DNA of 49,801 bases. Origin: an uncultured Clostridia bacterium (lineage in GTDB: Bacteria; Bacillota; Clostridia; Christensenellales; Borkfalkiaceae). The stretch lies in the NCBI GenBank assembly GCA_904419945.1, contig CAJFTM010000008.1:1-49801 (forward strand). Reading direction: 5' to 3'. Position 1 is the first letter of the stretch, and every line of letters begins with the position of its first letter. This document shows, piece after piece, positions 42,477 to 49,801 of this stretch. Both the position numbers and the translations under genes were made by a program. The notes under the pieces are model-generated. The model worked only from the letters and a program-made list of their open reading frames with translations. It searched no databases and was not told the DNA's origin.

Positions 42477-42487
42477 GTGCTGCTCGG

Positions 42488-42940
42488 AGATTTTGTTTTG
42501 AGCTGTCAAAACAAAATCTTCCGAAGGGAGGGCGCTGCCCTCTGCGCCGCGCTTTTAAGGGCACGCCGTTTCATAATGCGAGGCACATTCACCCGCTGAG
42601 GTTGCAGGAGTGCGACAAATTGTGTTGCGAGCGCAAAAGTGTGATTTTGCCTTTTTCGAGAGCGACTTGGCTCGGAGATTTTGTTTTGAGTTGGCAAAAC
42701 AAAATCTTTCGAAGGGAGGGCTCTGCCCTCGGCGGCTCGTCGCCGCTCGCCGCTCGGGGCCGGACGGCCCGCAAAGGCGGCCTGTCCGGCTCGGCGCGTC
42801 GATGTCTCTTTTCCTCCAAAAGTTCTTGGGACCCTGCAAGGGGGCACATTTTTGGGAGCCGCGCCGCTTTCGCTCTATTTGCGAACCGAGTAAAGTGGGT
42901 CGGAGGGCGCGCAGCGCAAAAAGACCCGTTCGGCGTGTAA
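42488..42940. repeat. Intergenic structured repeats, copies F1 and F2 (accB-accC gap)
   Basis: This 560-bp gap (42477-43036) has no gene. Two hairpins with nearly the same stem, AGATTTTGTTTTG/CAAAACAAAATCT, lie at 42488-42519 (loop AGCTGT) and 42676-42707 (loop AGTTGG). Each is followed by GAAGGGAGGGC..TGCCCTC. F1 then has AAGGGCACGCCGTTTC, ATTCACCCGCTGAGG, GCAGGAGTGCG and GCGCAAAAGTGTGATTTT, and F2 has the GCCGGACGG...GTCCGGC stem also found at 9466. A T/A-rich segment lies just before accC. Confidence 0.7.
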
Positions 42941-43036
42941 TATTTTTTATATAAAAAGGCGTTGGCTTTTTTCGGCAGGGAGGCGCCCCTTTCGTCTGCC
43001 CTGCATTTTGGGAGGAACCCGTAATAGGTACCCTGT

Positions 43037-44389
43037 ATGTTCAGTAAAATTTTGATTGCAAACCGCGGCGAGATCGCCGTCCGCATCATCCGTGCCTGCA
43101 ACGAAATGGGCATCCGCACCGTCGCCGTCTATTCGGAGGCGGATGCGCAGGCTCTGCACGTCAATCTTGCGGATGAGAGCTACTGCATCGGCCCCGCGCT
43201 GCTCAAAGACAGTTATCTCAACATGACGGCCATCATCGACGTGGCGATCGCCACCGGCTGTCAGGCCATTCATCCCGGCTATGGCTTATTGAGCGAAAAT
43301 CCGCGCTTTGCCGAACTGTGCGAAAAGTGCAACATCAAGTTCATCGGGCCCCATTATTCCGTCATCGCCCGCATGGGCGATAAGGACGAGGCGCGCCGCA
43401 CCATGAAGGCTGCGGGCGTTCCCGTCGTGCCCGGTTTGGACGAGATCACCGATCTTGCCGAAACAAAAAAATTCGCAGCCGAGATCGGGTATCCCGTCAT
43501 CGTCAAGGCGGCGGCCGGCGGCGGCGGGCGCGGGATCCGCATCGTTTGGAAGGAAGAGGACCTCGAAACGGCAGTGCAGACCGCTTCGGCCGAGGCGCAG
43601 AGCGCTTTCGGCAACGGCAAATGCTACCTCGAAAAATATCTGACCGACGTCAAACACGTCGAGATGCAGATCGTTGCAGACGAGCACGGCAACGTCGTCT
43701 GCCTGGGCGAACGCGATTGCTCCATGCAGCGCAAGAACCAGAAGCTGATCGAGGAGAGCCCCTGCGTCGTCTTAAAGCCGGAAACGCGCGCGGAAATGGC
43801 GCGCTGCGCCGTCCTCGCAGCGAAAACCGTCCGCTATACCAACCTCGGCACCATCGAGTTCCTGTTGGACCGGCAGGGGAAATTCTATTTCATGGAGATG
43901 AATACCCGCTTGCAGGTCGAACATCCCGTTACCGAATATGTCACGGGTATCGACATCGTCAAGTGGCAGATCCGCATTGCGGCGGGCGTCGAATTTATTT
44001 ATAAGCAGGAAGATATCGACCGGATGATGCGCGGCTGCGCCATCGAGTGCCGCATCAATTCGGAGGACGCGCGCAACAACTTCCGCCCCAGCTGCGGGCA
44101 GATCAAGTTTATGCACATCCCCGGCGGCCCGTGGGTGCGCTTCGATACCGCCATTTACCAGGATTATTCCATCCCGCCCTATTACGACAGTATGATCGGC
44201 AAACTCATCGTGTATGCGCGCGAGCGCCCCGAAGCCATCCGCAAGATGCAGGCGGCGCTTTGCGAGCTGGTCATCGACGGCGTGCATACCAATGCAGAGC
44301 TTTCGAGCGATATCCTTGCGCAGCCGGAGTTTAAGGACGGCACGTACTGTACTAATTTTTTGGAAAAATTCTTGAAGGACTATCGCTGA
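43037..44389 (+). CDS. accC: Biotin carboxylase subunit of acetyl-CoA carboxylase
   Basis: 450-residue ATP-grasp enzyme that carboxylates biotin on AccB. The N-terminus FSKILIANRGEIAVRIIRACNEMGI, the Gly-rich ATP loop KAAAGGGGRGIR, the catalytic EMNTRLQVEHPVTE and the C-terminal biotin-carboxylase block GKLIVYARERPEAIRKM are all present. The start ATG 43037 is the first in frame after a stop at 43025-43027; the ribosome site is weak (TAGG 8 nt upstream, with GGGAGG further away). accD follows by 58 bp. Confidence 0.95.
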   Translation: MFSKILIANRGEIAVRIIRACNEMGIRTVAVYSEADAQALHVNLADESYCIGPALLKDSYLNMTAIIDVAIATGCQAIHPGYGLLSENPRFAELCEKCNIKFIGPHYSVIARMGDKDEARRTMKAAGVPVVPGLDEITDLAETKKFAAEIGYPVIVKAAAGGGGRGIRIVWKEEDLETAVQTASAEAQSAFGNGKCYLEKYLTDVKHVEMQIVADEHGNVVCLGERDCSMQRKNQKLIEESPCVVLKPETRAEMARCAVLAAKTVRYTNLGTIEFLLDRQGKFYFMEMNTRLQVEHPVTEYVTGIDIVKWQIRIAAGVEFIYKQEDIDRMMRGCAIECRINSEDARNNFRPSCGQIKFMHIPGGPWVRFDTAIYQDYSIPPYYDSMIGKLIVYARERPEAIRKMQAALCELVIDGVHTNAELSSDILAQPEFKDGTYCTNFLEKFLKDYR

Positions 44390-44447
44390 GTCCCGTTGAT
44401 ACGGCCGCATTGCCGGCCGATGCTCGAAAAAAAAGGAGTGAACAGCC

Positions 44448-45362
44448 TTGAATTTCGAAGATCTGAAAAAATTCTTCTTCCGCAAGCCGAAAAACGCGCT
44501 GGAGGGCAGCGAAGACGCTGCCCCCGGCACGCAGCAGCCCGCGCCGAGCGAGGCGGCCATCCCCGAAAAATTGGCAGAAAAGTGTGAAAAGTGCGGGCAG
44601 ATCGTCCTTTCAGACGAGCTGCGCGACAACTTCGGCATCTGCCCCAAGTGCGGACATTATAAAAAATTGGATGCACGCGCGCGCATCGCGCTGTGCGCCG
44701 AAAATTTTACCGAACTCTTCGCCGATATCGAGGGGGGCAATCCGCTCGAATTCCCCGGGTATGAAGAGAAGCTCGCCTCCCTGCGCGCCAAAACGGGCGA
44801 AAAGGACGGCGTCGTCTGCGGCACGGCGACCATCGGCGGGGTAGAGGTCGCCCTCTTTTCGATGGACTATCGCTTCCAGATGGGCAGCATGGGGTACGCC
44901 GTCGGCGAAAAGATCGCCGCCCTCTTCGAGTATGCCACTGCGCACGGGCTGCCCGTCGTCGGCTTCGTTTTAAGCGGCGGCGCGCGCATGCAGGAGGGCA
45001 TCGTTTCCCTCATGCAGATGGCCAAGACGAGTGCGGCCGTCGCCAAGCACGACGAGGCGGGTCTGCTGTATATTGCGGTGCTCACCGACCCGACTACGGG
45101 CGGCGTGTCTGCGTCGTTTGCCTTCGAGGCGGACATCATCATCGCCGAAAAGGGTGCGCTCATCGGCTTTGCCGGCCCGCGCGTCATCGAGCAAACCATC
45201 CGGCAAAAGCTGCCCCCCGGCTTCCAGCGCGCAGAATTTTTGCAGGAAAAGGGCTTTGTCGACCGCATCGTCGGCCGCAGGGAGATGCCCGCCCTGCTCG
45301 CGGCGCTCCTGCAGCTGCATGCCGCGCCTGCGGCAGGGGAGCAGACGGAGGAAACCGCATGA
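44448..45362 (+). CDS. accD: Acetyl-CoA carboxylase carboxyltransferase subunit beta
   Basis: 304-residue subunit that, with AccA, transfers the carboxyl group from biotin to acetyl-CoA. An N-terminal zinc ribbon uses Cys46, Cys49, Cys65 and Cys68 (CEKC...CPKC). The crotonase-type core has SMGYAVGEKIAALFEYA, GFVLSGGARMQEG and GFAGPRVIEQTIRQKLPPGFQRAEFL. The start is TTG 44448 with AAAGGAG 9 nt upstream; no suitable ATG is in frame. The stop overlaps the accA start (ATGA). Confidence 0.95.
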   Translation: MNFEDLKKFFFRKPKNALEGSEDAAPGTQQPAPSEAAIPEKLAEKCEKCGQIVLSDELRDNFGICPKCGHYKKLDARARIALCAENFTELFADIEGGNPLEFPGYEEKLASLRAKTGEKDGVVCGTATIGGVEVALFSMDYRFQMGSMGYAVGEKIAALFEYATAHGLPVVGFVLSGGARMQEGIVSLMQMAKTSAAVAKHDEAGLLYIAVLTDPTTGGVSASFAFEADIIIAEKGALIGFAGPRVIEQTIRQKLPPGFQRAEFLQEKGFVDRIVGRREMPALLAALLQLHAAPAAGEQTEETA

Positions 45363-46123
45363 ACGCATACGACATCGTGCGCAAGAGCCGCGAAAAGGGC
45401 CGGCCCACCGCACAGCAGTACATCGATAAAATGGTCGAGGGATTCATCGAATTGCACGGCGACCGCCGCTTCGCAGACGATGCGGCCGTCATCGGCGGCA
45501 TCGGCCTCATTGGCGGCAGGCCCGTCACCGTTATCGGCATCGAAAAGGGCGCCGATACAAAGAGCAAGGTCGCGCGCAACTTCGGCTGCGCCCATCCGGA
45601 AGGGTACCGCAAGGCGGTCCGCCTGATGAAGGAAGCCGAAAAATTTCACCGCCCCGTGCTCTGTTTCGTCGATACGTCCGGCGCCTATTGCGGCATCAGC
45701 GCAGAGGAGCGCGGCCAGAGCGAGGCGATCGCAACATCTATTATAGATATGATCCGTCTGCGCACTCCGGCGCTCACCCTCATCATCGGCGAGGGCGGGA
45801 GCGGCGGCGCGCTTGCCCTGTCCGCAGCGGACGAGGTTTGGATCACCGAAACATCGACGTATTCGGTCATCTCGCCCGAGGGCTGCGCCTCCATCCTTTG
45901 GAAGGACGCTTCCAAGGTCGCGCAGGCGGCCGAATGCCTGAAAATGACCGCCTCCGATCTCTTGCAGTTGGGCGCCGTCGAGCGGGTCATCCCCGAGCAG
46001 GGCTTTTCAGACGAGTTTTATGCCGGGCTAAAGGAGCAGATCTCTGCCTTTTTGGAAGAAAAGTGCAGCGTCCCGGCCGATCGTCTGGTCGAGGAGCGCT
46101 ATGCCCGCTTCCGCAAGTTTTAA
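45359..46123 (+). CDS. accA: Acetyl-CoA carboxylase carboxyltransferase subunit alpha
   Basis: 254-residue partner of AccD. Family blocks include the N-terminal AYDIVRKSREKGRPTAQQYIDKM, FIELHGDRRFADDAAVIGGIG, VTVIGIEKGADTKSKVARNFGCAHPEGYRKAVRLMKEAEKF, FVDTSGAYCGISAEERGQSEAIA and IGEGGSGGALAL. The length fits the short Firmicutes form. The start overlaps the accD stop by 4 nt, so the two are translationally coupled. It ends the acc gene set. Confidence 0.95.
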   Translation: MNAYDIVRKSREKGRPTAQQYIDKMVEGFIELHGDRRFADDAAVIGGIGLIGGRPVTVIGIEKGADTKSKVARNFGCAHPEGYRKAVRLMKEAEKFHRPVLCFVDTSGAYCGISAEERGQSEAIATSIIDMIRLRTPALTLIIGEGGSGGALALSAADEVWITETSTYSVISPEGCASILWKDASKVAQAAECLKMTASDLLQLGAVERVIPEQGFSDEFYAGLKEQISAFLEEKCSVPADRLVEERYARFRKF

Positions 46124-46139
46124 AGTATAGTATTAATAT

Positions 46140-46320
46140 AGGAAAAGGCCGCTTGCGCAGCACACCCCGATTTGCCGATACTTCGGCTCACGGAGTGGGT
46201 GGAAAGCGGCGCGCGCTTTCAAAGGTGTGCCCTTCAAAGCGCGCCGCTGCGGGGAAGCCCGTTCGGTTTTCCCCGCCGATCGCGGAAAATCAGCCGTCAG
46301 CTCGCCGAGATTTTCGTGAA
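46140..46320. repeat. Intergenic structured repeat, copy E (accA-degV gap, inverted)
   Basis: In the 219-bp gap, the interval 46281-46318 is an inverted repeat (GGAAAATC at 46284, GATTTTC at 46309) with the core GTCAGCTC. CAAAGGTGTGCCCTTC (about 46225) and CACCC-type blocks follow the same order as other copies when read on the minus strand. It lies in opposite orientation to the copies at 17287 and 42488. Confidence 0.6.
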
Positions 46321-46342
46321 CTATTATCTTTGGAGGGAAAAT

Positions 46343-47158
46343 ATGATCGCCATCGTCACCGATTCCACTGTCGGATATTCGACCGAAGAGATTGCCTCCC
46401 GCGGCATCGTCACGGTCGTGCCCGTCAATTATCAGATCGGCCACAGCTTTTACGAAGAATACGCTTCCGACCGTAACGGCAGTTTTCTGCCGCTGATGGA
46501 GCGGCAGAGCCCCTGTAAGACGGCGCAGCCCTCCCTCGGCAACTTTTTGCGTACCTTCCAAAGCCTTGTCGACCGCGGTTACGATGTCATTTGCATCGTC
46601 CTCTCTTCGGCTCTTTCGGGGACGTATTCCTCCGCCTGTTTTGCGGCGGATCAGGTCGGCGGCAATATCCGCGTGGTCGACTCCGCCACCATCGGCGACG
46701 GGCTCCATCTTTTGGTGGATGAGGCCGTCAACATGGCCAAGGGCGGCTTTTCGGTCGACGTCATCCTCCGCAACATAGAGGGACTGAAAAGGAAGATCGG
46801 CATCGTTTTCTCCGTCGAATCGCTCGGCCGCATCGTGTACGGCGGCCGCCTCAACGATCCCAAAGCGAAAACGACGCTCAACCTCCGCCCCGTTTTTGAA
46901 CTCAAAGGCAAGATCTTTTTCCGCGGCAACGCCCGCGGCCCGCGCGAGCGGCTCGAGCAGATGTGCTCGCTCATTCCCGCCGGCGCCCGCCGCATCATCG
47001 TCAGCCGCTGCGGCGCCGAAACGGACGTCGCCGAACTCACCCGCATGCTCAAATCGCAGCATCCCTCCGTCTACATCCACCAGCGCGTGGTCGGCCCCGT
47101 GCTCTCCATCCATACCGGCGTGGGCGCCTTCGGCGTCGCTTATGTCGCTAAGGAGTGA
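46343..47158 (+). CDS. DegV-family fatty-acid-binding protein
   Basis: 271-residue member of the DegV family, whose characterised relatives (FakB) bind fatty acids for phosphorylation by FakA. Family features are IAIVTDSTVGYSTEEIASRGI, VPVNYQIG, KTAQPSLGNFLRTFQSLVDRGYDVICIVLSSALSGTYSSA, VVDSATIGDGLHLLVDEA and the ligand-contact region FSVESLGRIVYGGRL. ATG 46343 was chosen for its TGGAGGG ribosome site; the longer frame upstream crosses the repeat. Placement after the acc genes fits a role in handling exogenous fatty acids, but no fakA is in the window. Confidence 0.92.
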   Translation: MIAIVTDSTVGYSTEEIASRGIVTVVPVNYQIGHSFYEEYASDRNGSFLPLMERQSPCKTAQPSLGNFLRTFQSLVDRGYDVICIVLSSALSGTYSSACFAADQVGGNIRVVDSATIGDGLHLLVDEAVNMAKGGFSVDVILRNIEGLKRKIGIVFSVESLGRIVYGGRLNDPKAKTTLNLRPVFELKGKIFFRGNARGPRERLEQMCSLIPAGARRIIVSRCGAETDVAELTRMLKSQHPSVYIHQRVVGPVLSIHTGVGAFGVAYVAKE

Positions 47159-47584
47159 CCGTCTGTTTGTCCCGGAATGAAGGACCTATAAAATGAAGGG
47201 TAAAAAGTGAAACGGATTCCCTCCTTGAGGAATAAAATGTACAATGATTTTGCAAACCCAAGCAAAAAAAATCGCGCATCGGGTTTTGTCGGTCAACCAT
47301 CCACCCGCCCGCCCCAAACGGTATGACAGGATCACACCGTCTGCGGCTGTCACAGTATACAAAAGGGCCGTGTTATGGTAAACGATATCGCCCGATCGGC
47401 TGTCCTCAGCAGACATTTCGGGCGGCGCACGGTTTGTCGCCGCGCCCGTTGCCGGCGCTCCGCCCGGCCAAAAACGCTTCATCGGCCGTTTTTTGCAAGA
47501 ATAATCAAAAAGTTTACGCTGTTCCAAATTTTCCCTATATTTATAAAGAAAAATCGCTCCCTTATTAGAAAATATGAAAAAATA
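47159..47584. other. Gap without a recognised gene
   Basis: This stretch, followed by the promoter below, separates degV from the last gene. Short frames, for example 47375-47611, lack ribosome sites and run into the promoter. Base composition falls toward the right, with A/T-rich runs from 47500. A weak AAAAACG...CGTTTTTT inverted repeat near 47470-47500 might end degV transcription. Confidence 0.5.
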
Positions 47585-47585
47585 C

Positions 47586-47614
47586 TTGACATCTCAAGAG
47601 GTGTTTGTTAAAAT
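47586..47614 (+). promoter_or_regulatory. Promoter of the Cys-repeat lipoprotein gene
   Basis: TTGACA (47586-47591) and TAAAAT (47609-47614) are 17 bp apart, inside an A/T-rich region. The leader of about 65 nt contains a small CATGC-GAGA-GCATG hairpin near 47628-47641. Confidence 0.8.
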
Positions 47615-47684
47615 ATAAGCAAGTATCCATGCGAGAGCATGCGTACTATATCAAAAAAAATCTTTAGAAGGAGTAAAGAACAAG

Positions 47685-49801
47685 ATGAAGGAACATTTTC
47701 ATTCGAGAATTGCTAAGCTCTTGGTAGTTCTTGCTTTGGCTGTCGTTGCTTCCGTTATGTTCGTCTTCGTCGGCTGCAGCAGCGAGTGTGCTCACGAAAA
47801 TACGCATACTGAAACCGTTGATGCTACTTGCACCACCGCCGGCCATACCGATACGGTCTGCGATGATTGCGGCGAGACAATTAAAACGGAAGAGATCGCG
47901 GCTTTGAAGCATGACTATCAGCTCGATGAAAGCAAGACGGTCGCTTCGACTTGTACCGTCGCCGGCTCCCAGACTTATGTCTGCTCTCGCTGCGGCGATA
48001 CATATACCGAGCAGCTGGAACTTGCTGAACACAGCTTTACGGAGCGGACGATTCAGTCGACTTGCACTACCGCCGGCTATACCGCTCAGGTCTGCACCGT
48101 TTGCGGTTTGGAACGTGACCGCGAGGCTTTGCCTTTGGCTGCACATAATTATCAGCCCGTGACGGTCGCTTCGACTTGCACCTCCGCCGGCTATACCGCC
48201 AATGTCTGCACCGTTTGCGGCAGAGAAGAGCCTGGCTCTCGCGTCAATCTCCCCCTCGCTGCTCATGCGTTCGAAGATGACACCGAGCACTCTTATCCCG
48301 CTACCTGCATCACCGACGGCGTCGATATCGAGGTTTGCGCAAACTGCGGCATCACCCGCGAATATACGCTCCCCGCTACCGGCCATAAGTGGGGCGAAAC
48401 AACTACGATTGAGCCCACCTGCGATAAGGACGGCTATAGCACCCATACGTGCACGGTTTGCGAAGCCCAGGAGACTTATGACGTTAAGGAAGCTACCGGT
48501 CACGCTTGGGAAAAGAACGTTGATGGTACCGATAAGCTCTTGAAGCACGAGTATTGCGAAGTCGATGGTTACTATTACAAGCTCTGCACAAAGTGCGGCT
48601 ATGAAGAGACCTCGACCCGTATTCCGCCTCAGGGCCATACGTTTGTCTACAATGCTGAAACCACCAAGATCACCGCTCCGACCTGCACGGTTGATGGCAC
48701 GATGTCCGGTGTATGCAGCAGATGCGGCAAGGATTTCTCCTACACGGGTAGCGATCTCGCGAAGATGAGCGGTGAGCAATTCAATAAGCTGCTCATCCCC
48801 GTGGATGTCAGAAACAATCCTGAGTACAATCTGAAGAACAAGAATACGGCTGCGGATGCGTTCACCTTCTTGGTCGCTCCCGGTCACGACTATAAATATG
48901 ATAATAAATACCCTTGCGTCGTCGCTGAGACGTTGAGCGATGGTACGAAGGTTTGGAACATCTGCGAGCGCTGCGAACAGAACTTCGTCGCGGTTGATCA
49001 TACGATGCCCGCAGGCGCTCTGCCTTGCGTCTCCATTGCCGATAATGAGAATTATAAGGGCGACACAAGCAAATTGACGCAGGAAGAGAAAGAGAAGTAT
49101 GCATACGTCTGCACCGTTTGCGGTCAGCCGCAGGAAGTGCAGGAGCACGACTTTGCGAAGTATCAGCTCGTTTCCGGTAACCCGTTCATGGGCGATCCTT
49201 ATAAATGCGAATATGAGCTGTATGAAGATCAGAGCATTCGTGTAGACTGCACGGTTTACCTCATCTGCAACGATTGCGGTCACATCGAAGTTGGTGCGCC
49301 TCATACCCGCCCGGATGCTGACGATCTTGGCTACTACAACACCTGCGGTCACGGTCACCTCTGCACGGTTTGCGAACTTGAGCTGACGATGCCTTTGGAT
49401 CATAACCTCAATGGCTGGTCCAACGCCTCGAATCCCGTTGTCTTCGATAAAGAGAACGACCTCGGATATGTCGCTCCGACCTGCACTGAAGTTGGTTATG
49501 AATATCATTATTGCACCAGTTGCGTAGCGCGCAGCGAATACGAAGAGGTCGAATGGGTCGAAGGTGAGAATTATACGGTTGAAGAAATCGAAGCTCTCAA
49601 CCACTATGATTGGACGGCCGGTCACTTCAAGACGATCGAAGTTTCCAGAACGGGCGACGATGATGTCATCAGCTGCTTGACTGGTACTTACAATCGCGAT
49701 ATCTGCAACGAGTGCGGTGCGGTTCGCATCTCTGTGAAGCCGACGTTCTATACGAGAACGGAGGATGCCGGCGAGGCGATCTATACCGAACTTACCGAGG
49801 A
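47685..49801 (+). CDS. Cys-repeat surface lipoprotein, 3' end beyond the window
   Basis: The frame is open for 705 codons from ATG 47685 to the window edge, so the gene is partial. AAGGAG lies 11 nt before the start. A signal peptide ends in a lipobox-like FVGC (Cys31), followed by many repeats of the kind ATCT.AGY....CxxCG........GH.W, each with paired CxxC motifs. These resemble the Cys repeats of the protein at 398-4882, but with much less identity between units and no Pro/Asp stalk in the visible part. Codon use is shifted toward T-ending codons (GCT, GAT, GGT), unlike the GCC/GCG-rich neighbours. A long antisense frame over it is a shadow. Function unknown; probably surface-exposed and possibly metal-binding. 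Confidence 0.85.
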   Translation, partial: MKEHFHSRIAKLLVVLALAVVASVMFVFVGCSSECAHENTHTETVDATCTTAGHTDTVCDDCGETIKTEEIAALKHDYQLDESKTVASTCTVAGSQTYVCSRCGDTYTEQLELAEHSFTERTIQSTCTTAGYTAQVCTVCGLERDREALPLAAHNYQPVTVASTCTSAGYTANVCTVCGREEPGSRVNLPLAAHAFEDDTEHSYPATCITDGVDIEVCANCGITREYTLPATGHKWGETTTIEPTCDKDGYSTHTCTVCEAQETYDVKEATGHAWEKNVDGTDKLLKHEYCEVDGYYYKLCTKCGYEETSTRIPPQGHTFVYNAETTKITAPTCTVDGTMSGVCSRCGKDFSYTGSDLAKMSGEQFNKLLIPVDVRNNPEYNLKNKNTAADAFTFLVAPGHDYKYDNKYPCVVAETLSDGTKVWNICERCEQNFVAVDHTMPAGALPCVSIADNENYKGDTSKLTQEEKEKYAYVCTVCGQPQEVQEHDFAKYQLVSGNPFMGDPYKCEYELYEDQSIRVDCTVYLICNDCGHIEVGAPHTRPDADDLGYYNTCGHGHLCTVCELELTMPLDHNLNGWSNASNPVVFDKENDLGYVAPTCTEVGYEYHYCTSCVARSEYEEVEWVEGENYTVEEIEALNHYDWTAGHFKTIEVSRTGDDDVISCLTGTYNRDICNECGAVRISVKPTFYTRTEDAGEAIYTELTE

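Noticed and set aside
47375..47611. 78-codon frame before the last gene
   Set aside because: No ribosome site, Arg/Lys-rich translation, and its 3' end overlaps the promoter of the lipoprotein gene.
47664..49625. 653-codon open frame on the minus strand
   Set aside because: It is the shadow of the Cys-repeat lipoprotein on the + strand, which has a promoter, SD, signal peptide and regular CxxC repeats; the minus frame has none of these.

Overview
The window is a GC-rich, gene-dense piece of a bacterial chromosome from a spore-forming Firmicutes/Clostridia lineage. The spore marker genes spoIIR, sleB and ypeB, an anaerobic ribonucleotide reductase (NrdD/NrdG), a FabK-type fatty-acid operon, an L27 ribosomal protein with a Prp-type leader and strong Shine-Dalgarno sites all point that way. 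No rRNA, tRNA, transposase, phage gene or CRISPR array was found. The exact genus cannot be told from the sequence; an uncultured gut-type clostridium is my inference.

Layout, left to right. (1) 398-4882 (-): a giant surface protein with an Asp/Pro/Asn-rich stalk, seven 80-residue Cys repeats and about 25 BspA-type leucine-rich repeats. (2) 5319-9181 (+): a hexosamine operon, with a stand-alone GlmU acetyltransferase domain, glmM and glmS. (3) 9881-14503 (+): ybaK, a CLC transporter of the fluoride-exporter type, tilS (apparently leaderless), hpt, rplU and rpmA. (4) 14620-19213 (+): a phosphate unit made of a Pho-box-like triple direct repeat, a Na+/Pi symporter with a PhoU-like domain, and a PhoP/PhoR-like two-component pair. 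(5) 19526-24628: a small membrane protein (+), then nrdD, an XRE-type membrane regulator and nrdG (all -), each with its own promoter. (6) 24838-28009 (+): two paralogous secreted serine-protease lipoproteins, the second with a collagen-like insert. (7) 28095-30209 (-): a membrane pyrophosphatase. (8) 30564-35291 (+): a DUF2156-GNAT fusion, then spoIIR-sleB-ypeB. (9) 35468-47158 (+): a SecB-like chaperone, then fabZ, fabH-acpP-fabK-fabD-fabG-fabF(broken)-accB-accC-accD-accA and degV. (10) 47685 to the right edge (+): a Cys-repeat lipoprotein, cut by the window end, whose repeats resemble those of gene 1.

How the parts work together. The hexosamine operon makes UDP-GlcNAc precursors for the wall, the fab/acc operon makes membrane acyl chains, the phosphate unit senses and imports Pi, and spoIIR/sleB/ypeB serve forespore signalling and spore germination. 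Most promoters are textbook -35/-10 pairs with exactly 17 bp spacing, and several use TTGCC at -35. TTG start codons are common.

The most unusual signals are: (a) a family of structured, hairpin-bearing intergenic repeats at six places, several of which split what should be compact operons (the response regulator/kinase pair, fabD/fabG/fabF, accB/accC); (b) a frame-breaking deletion of about 30 codons inside fabF; (c) the Pho box in front of the Na+/Pi symporter; (d) L27 with a Prp cleavage leader but no prp gene in its usual place; and (e) the acetyltransferase-only GlmU.
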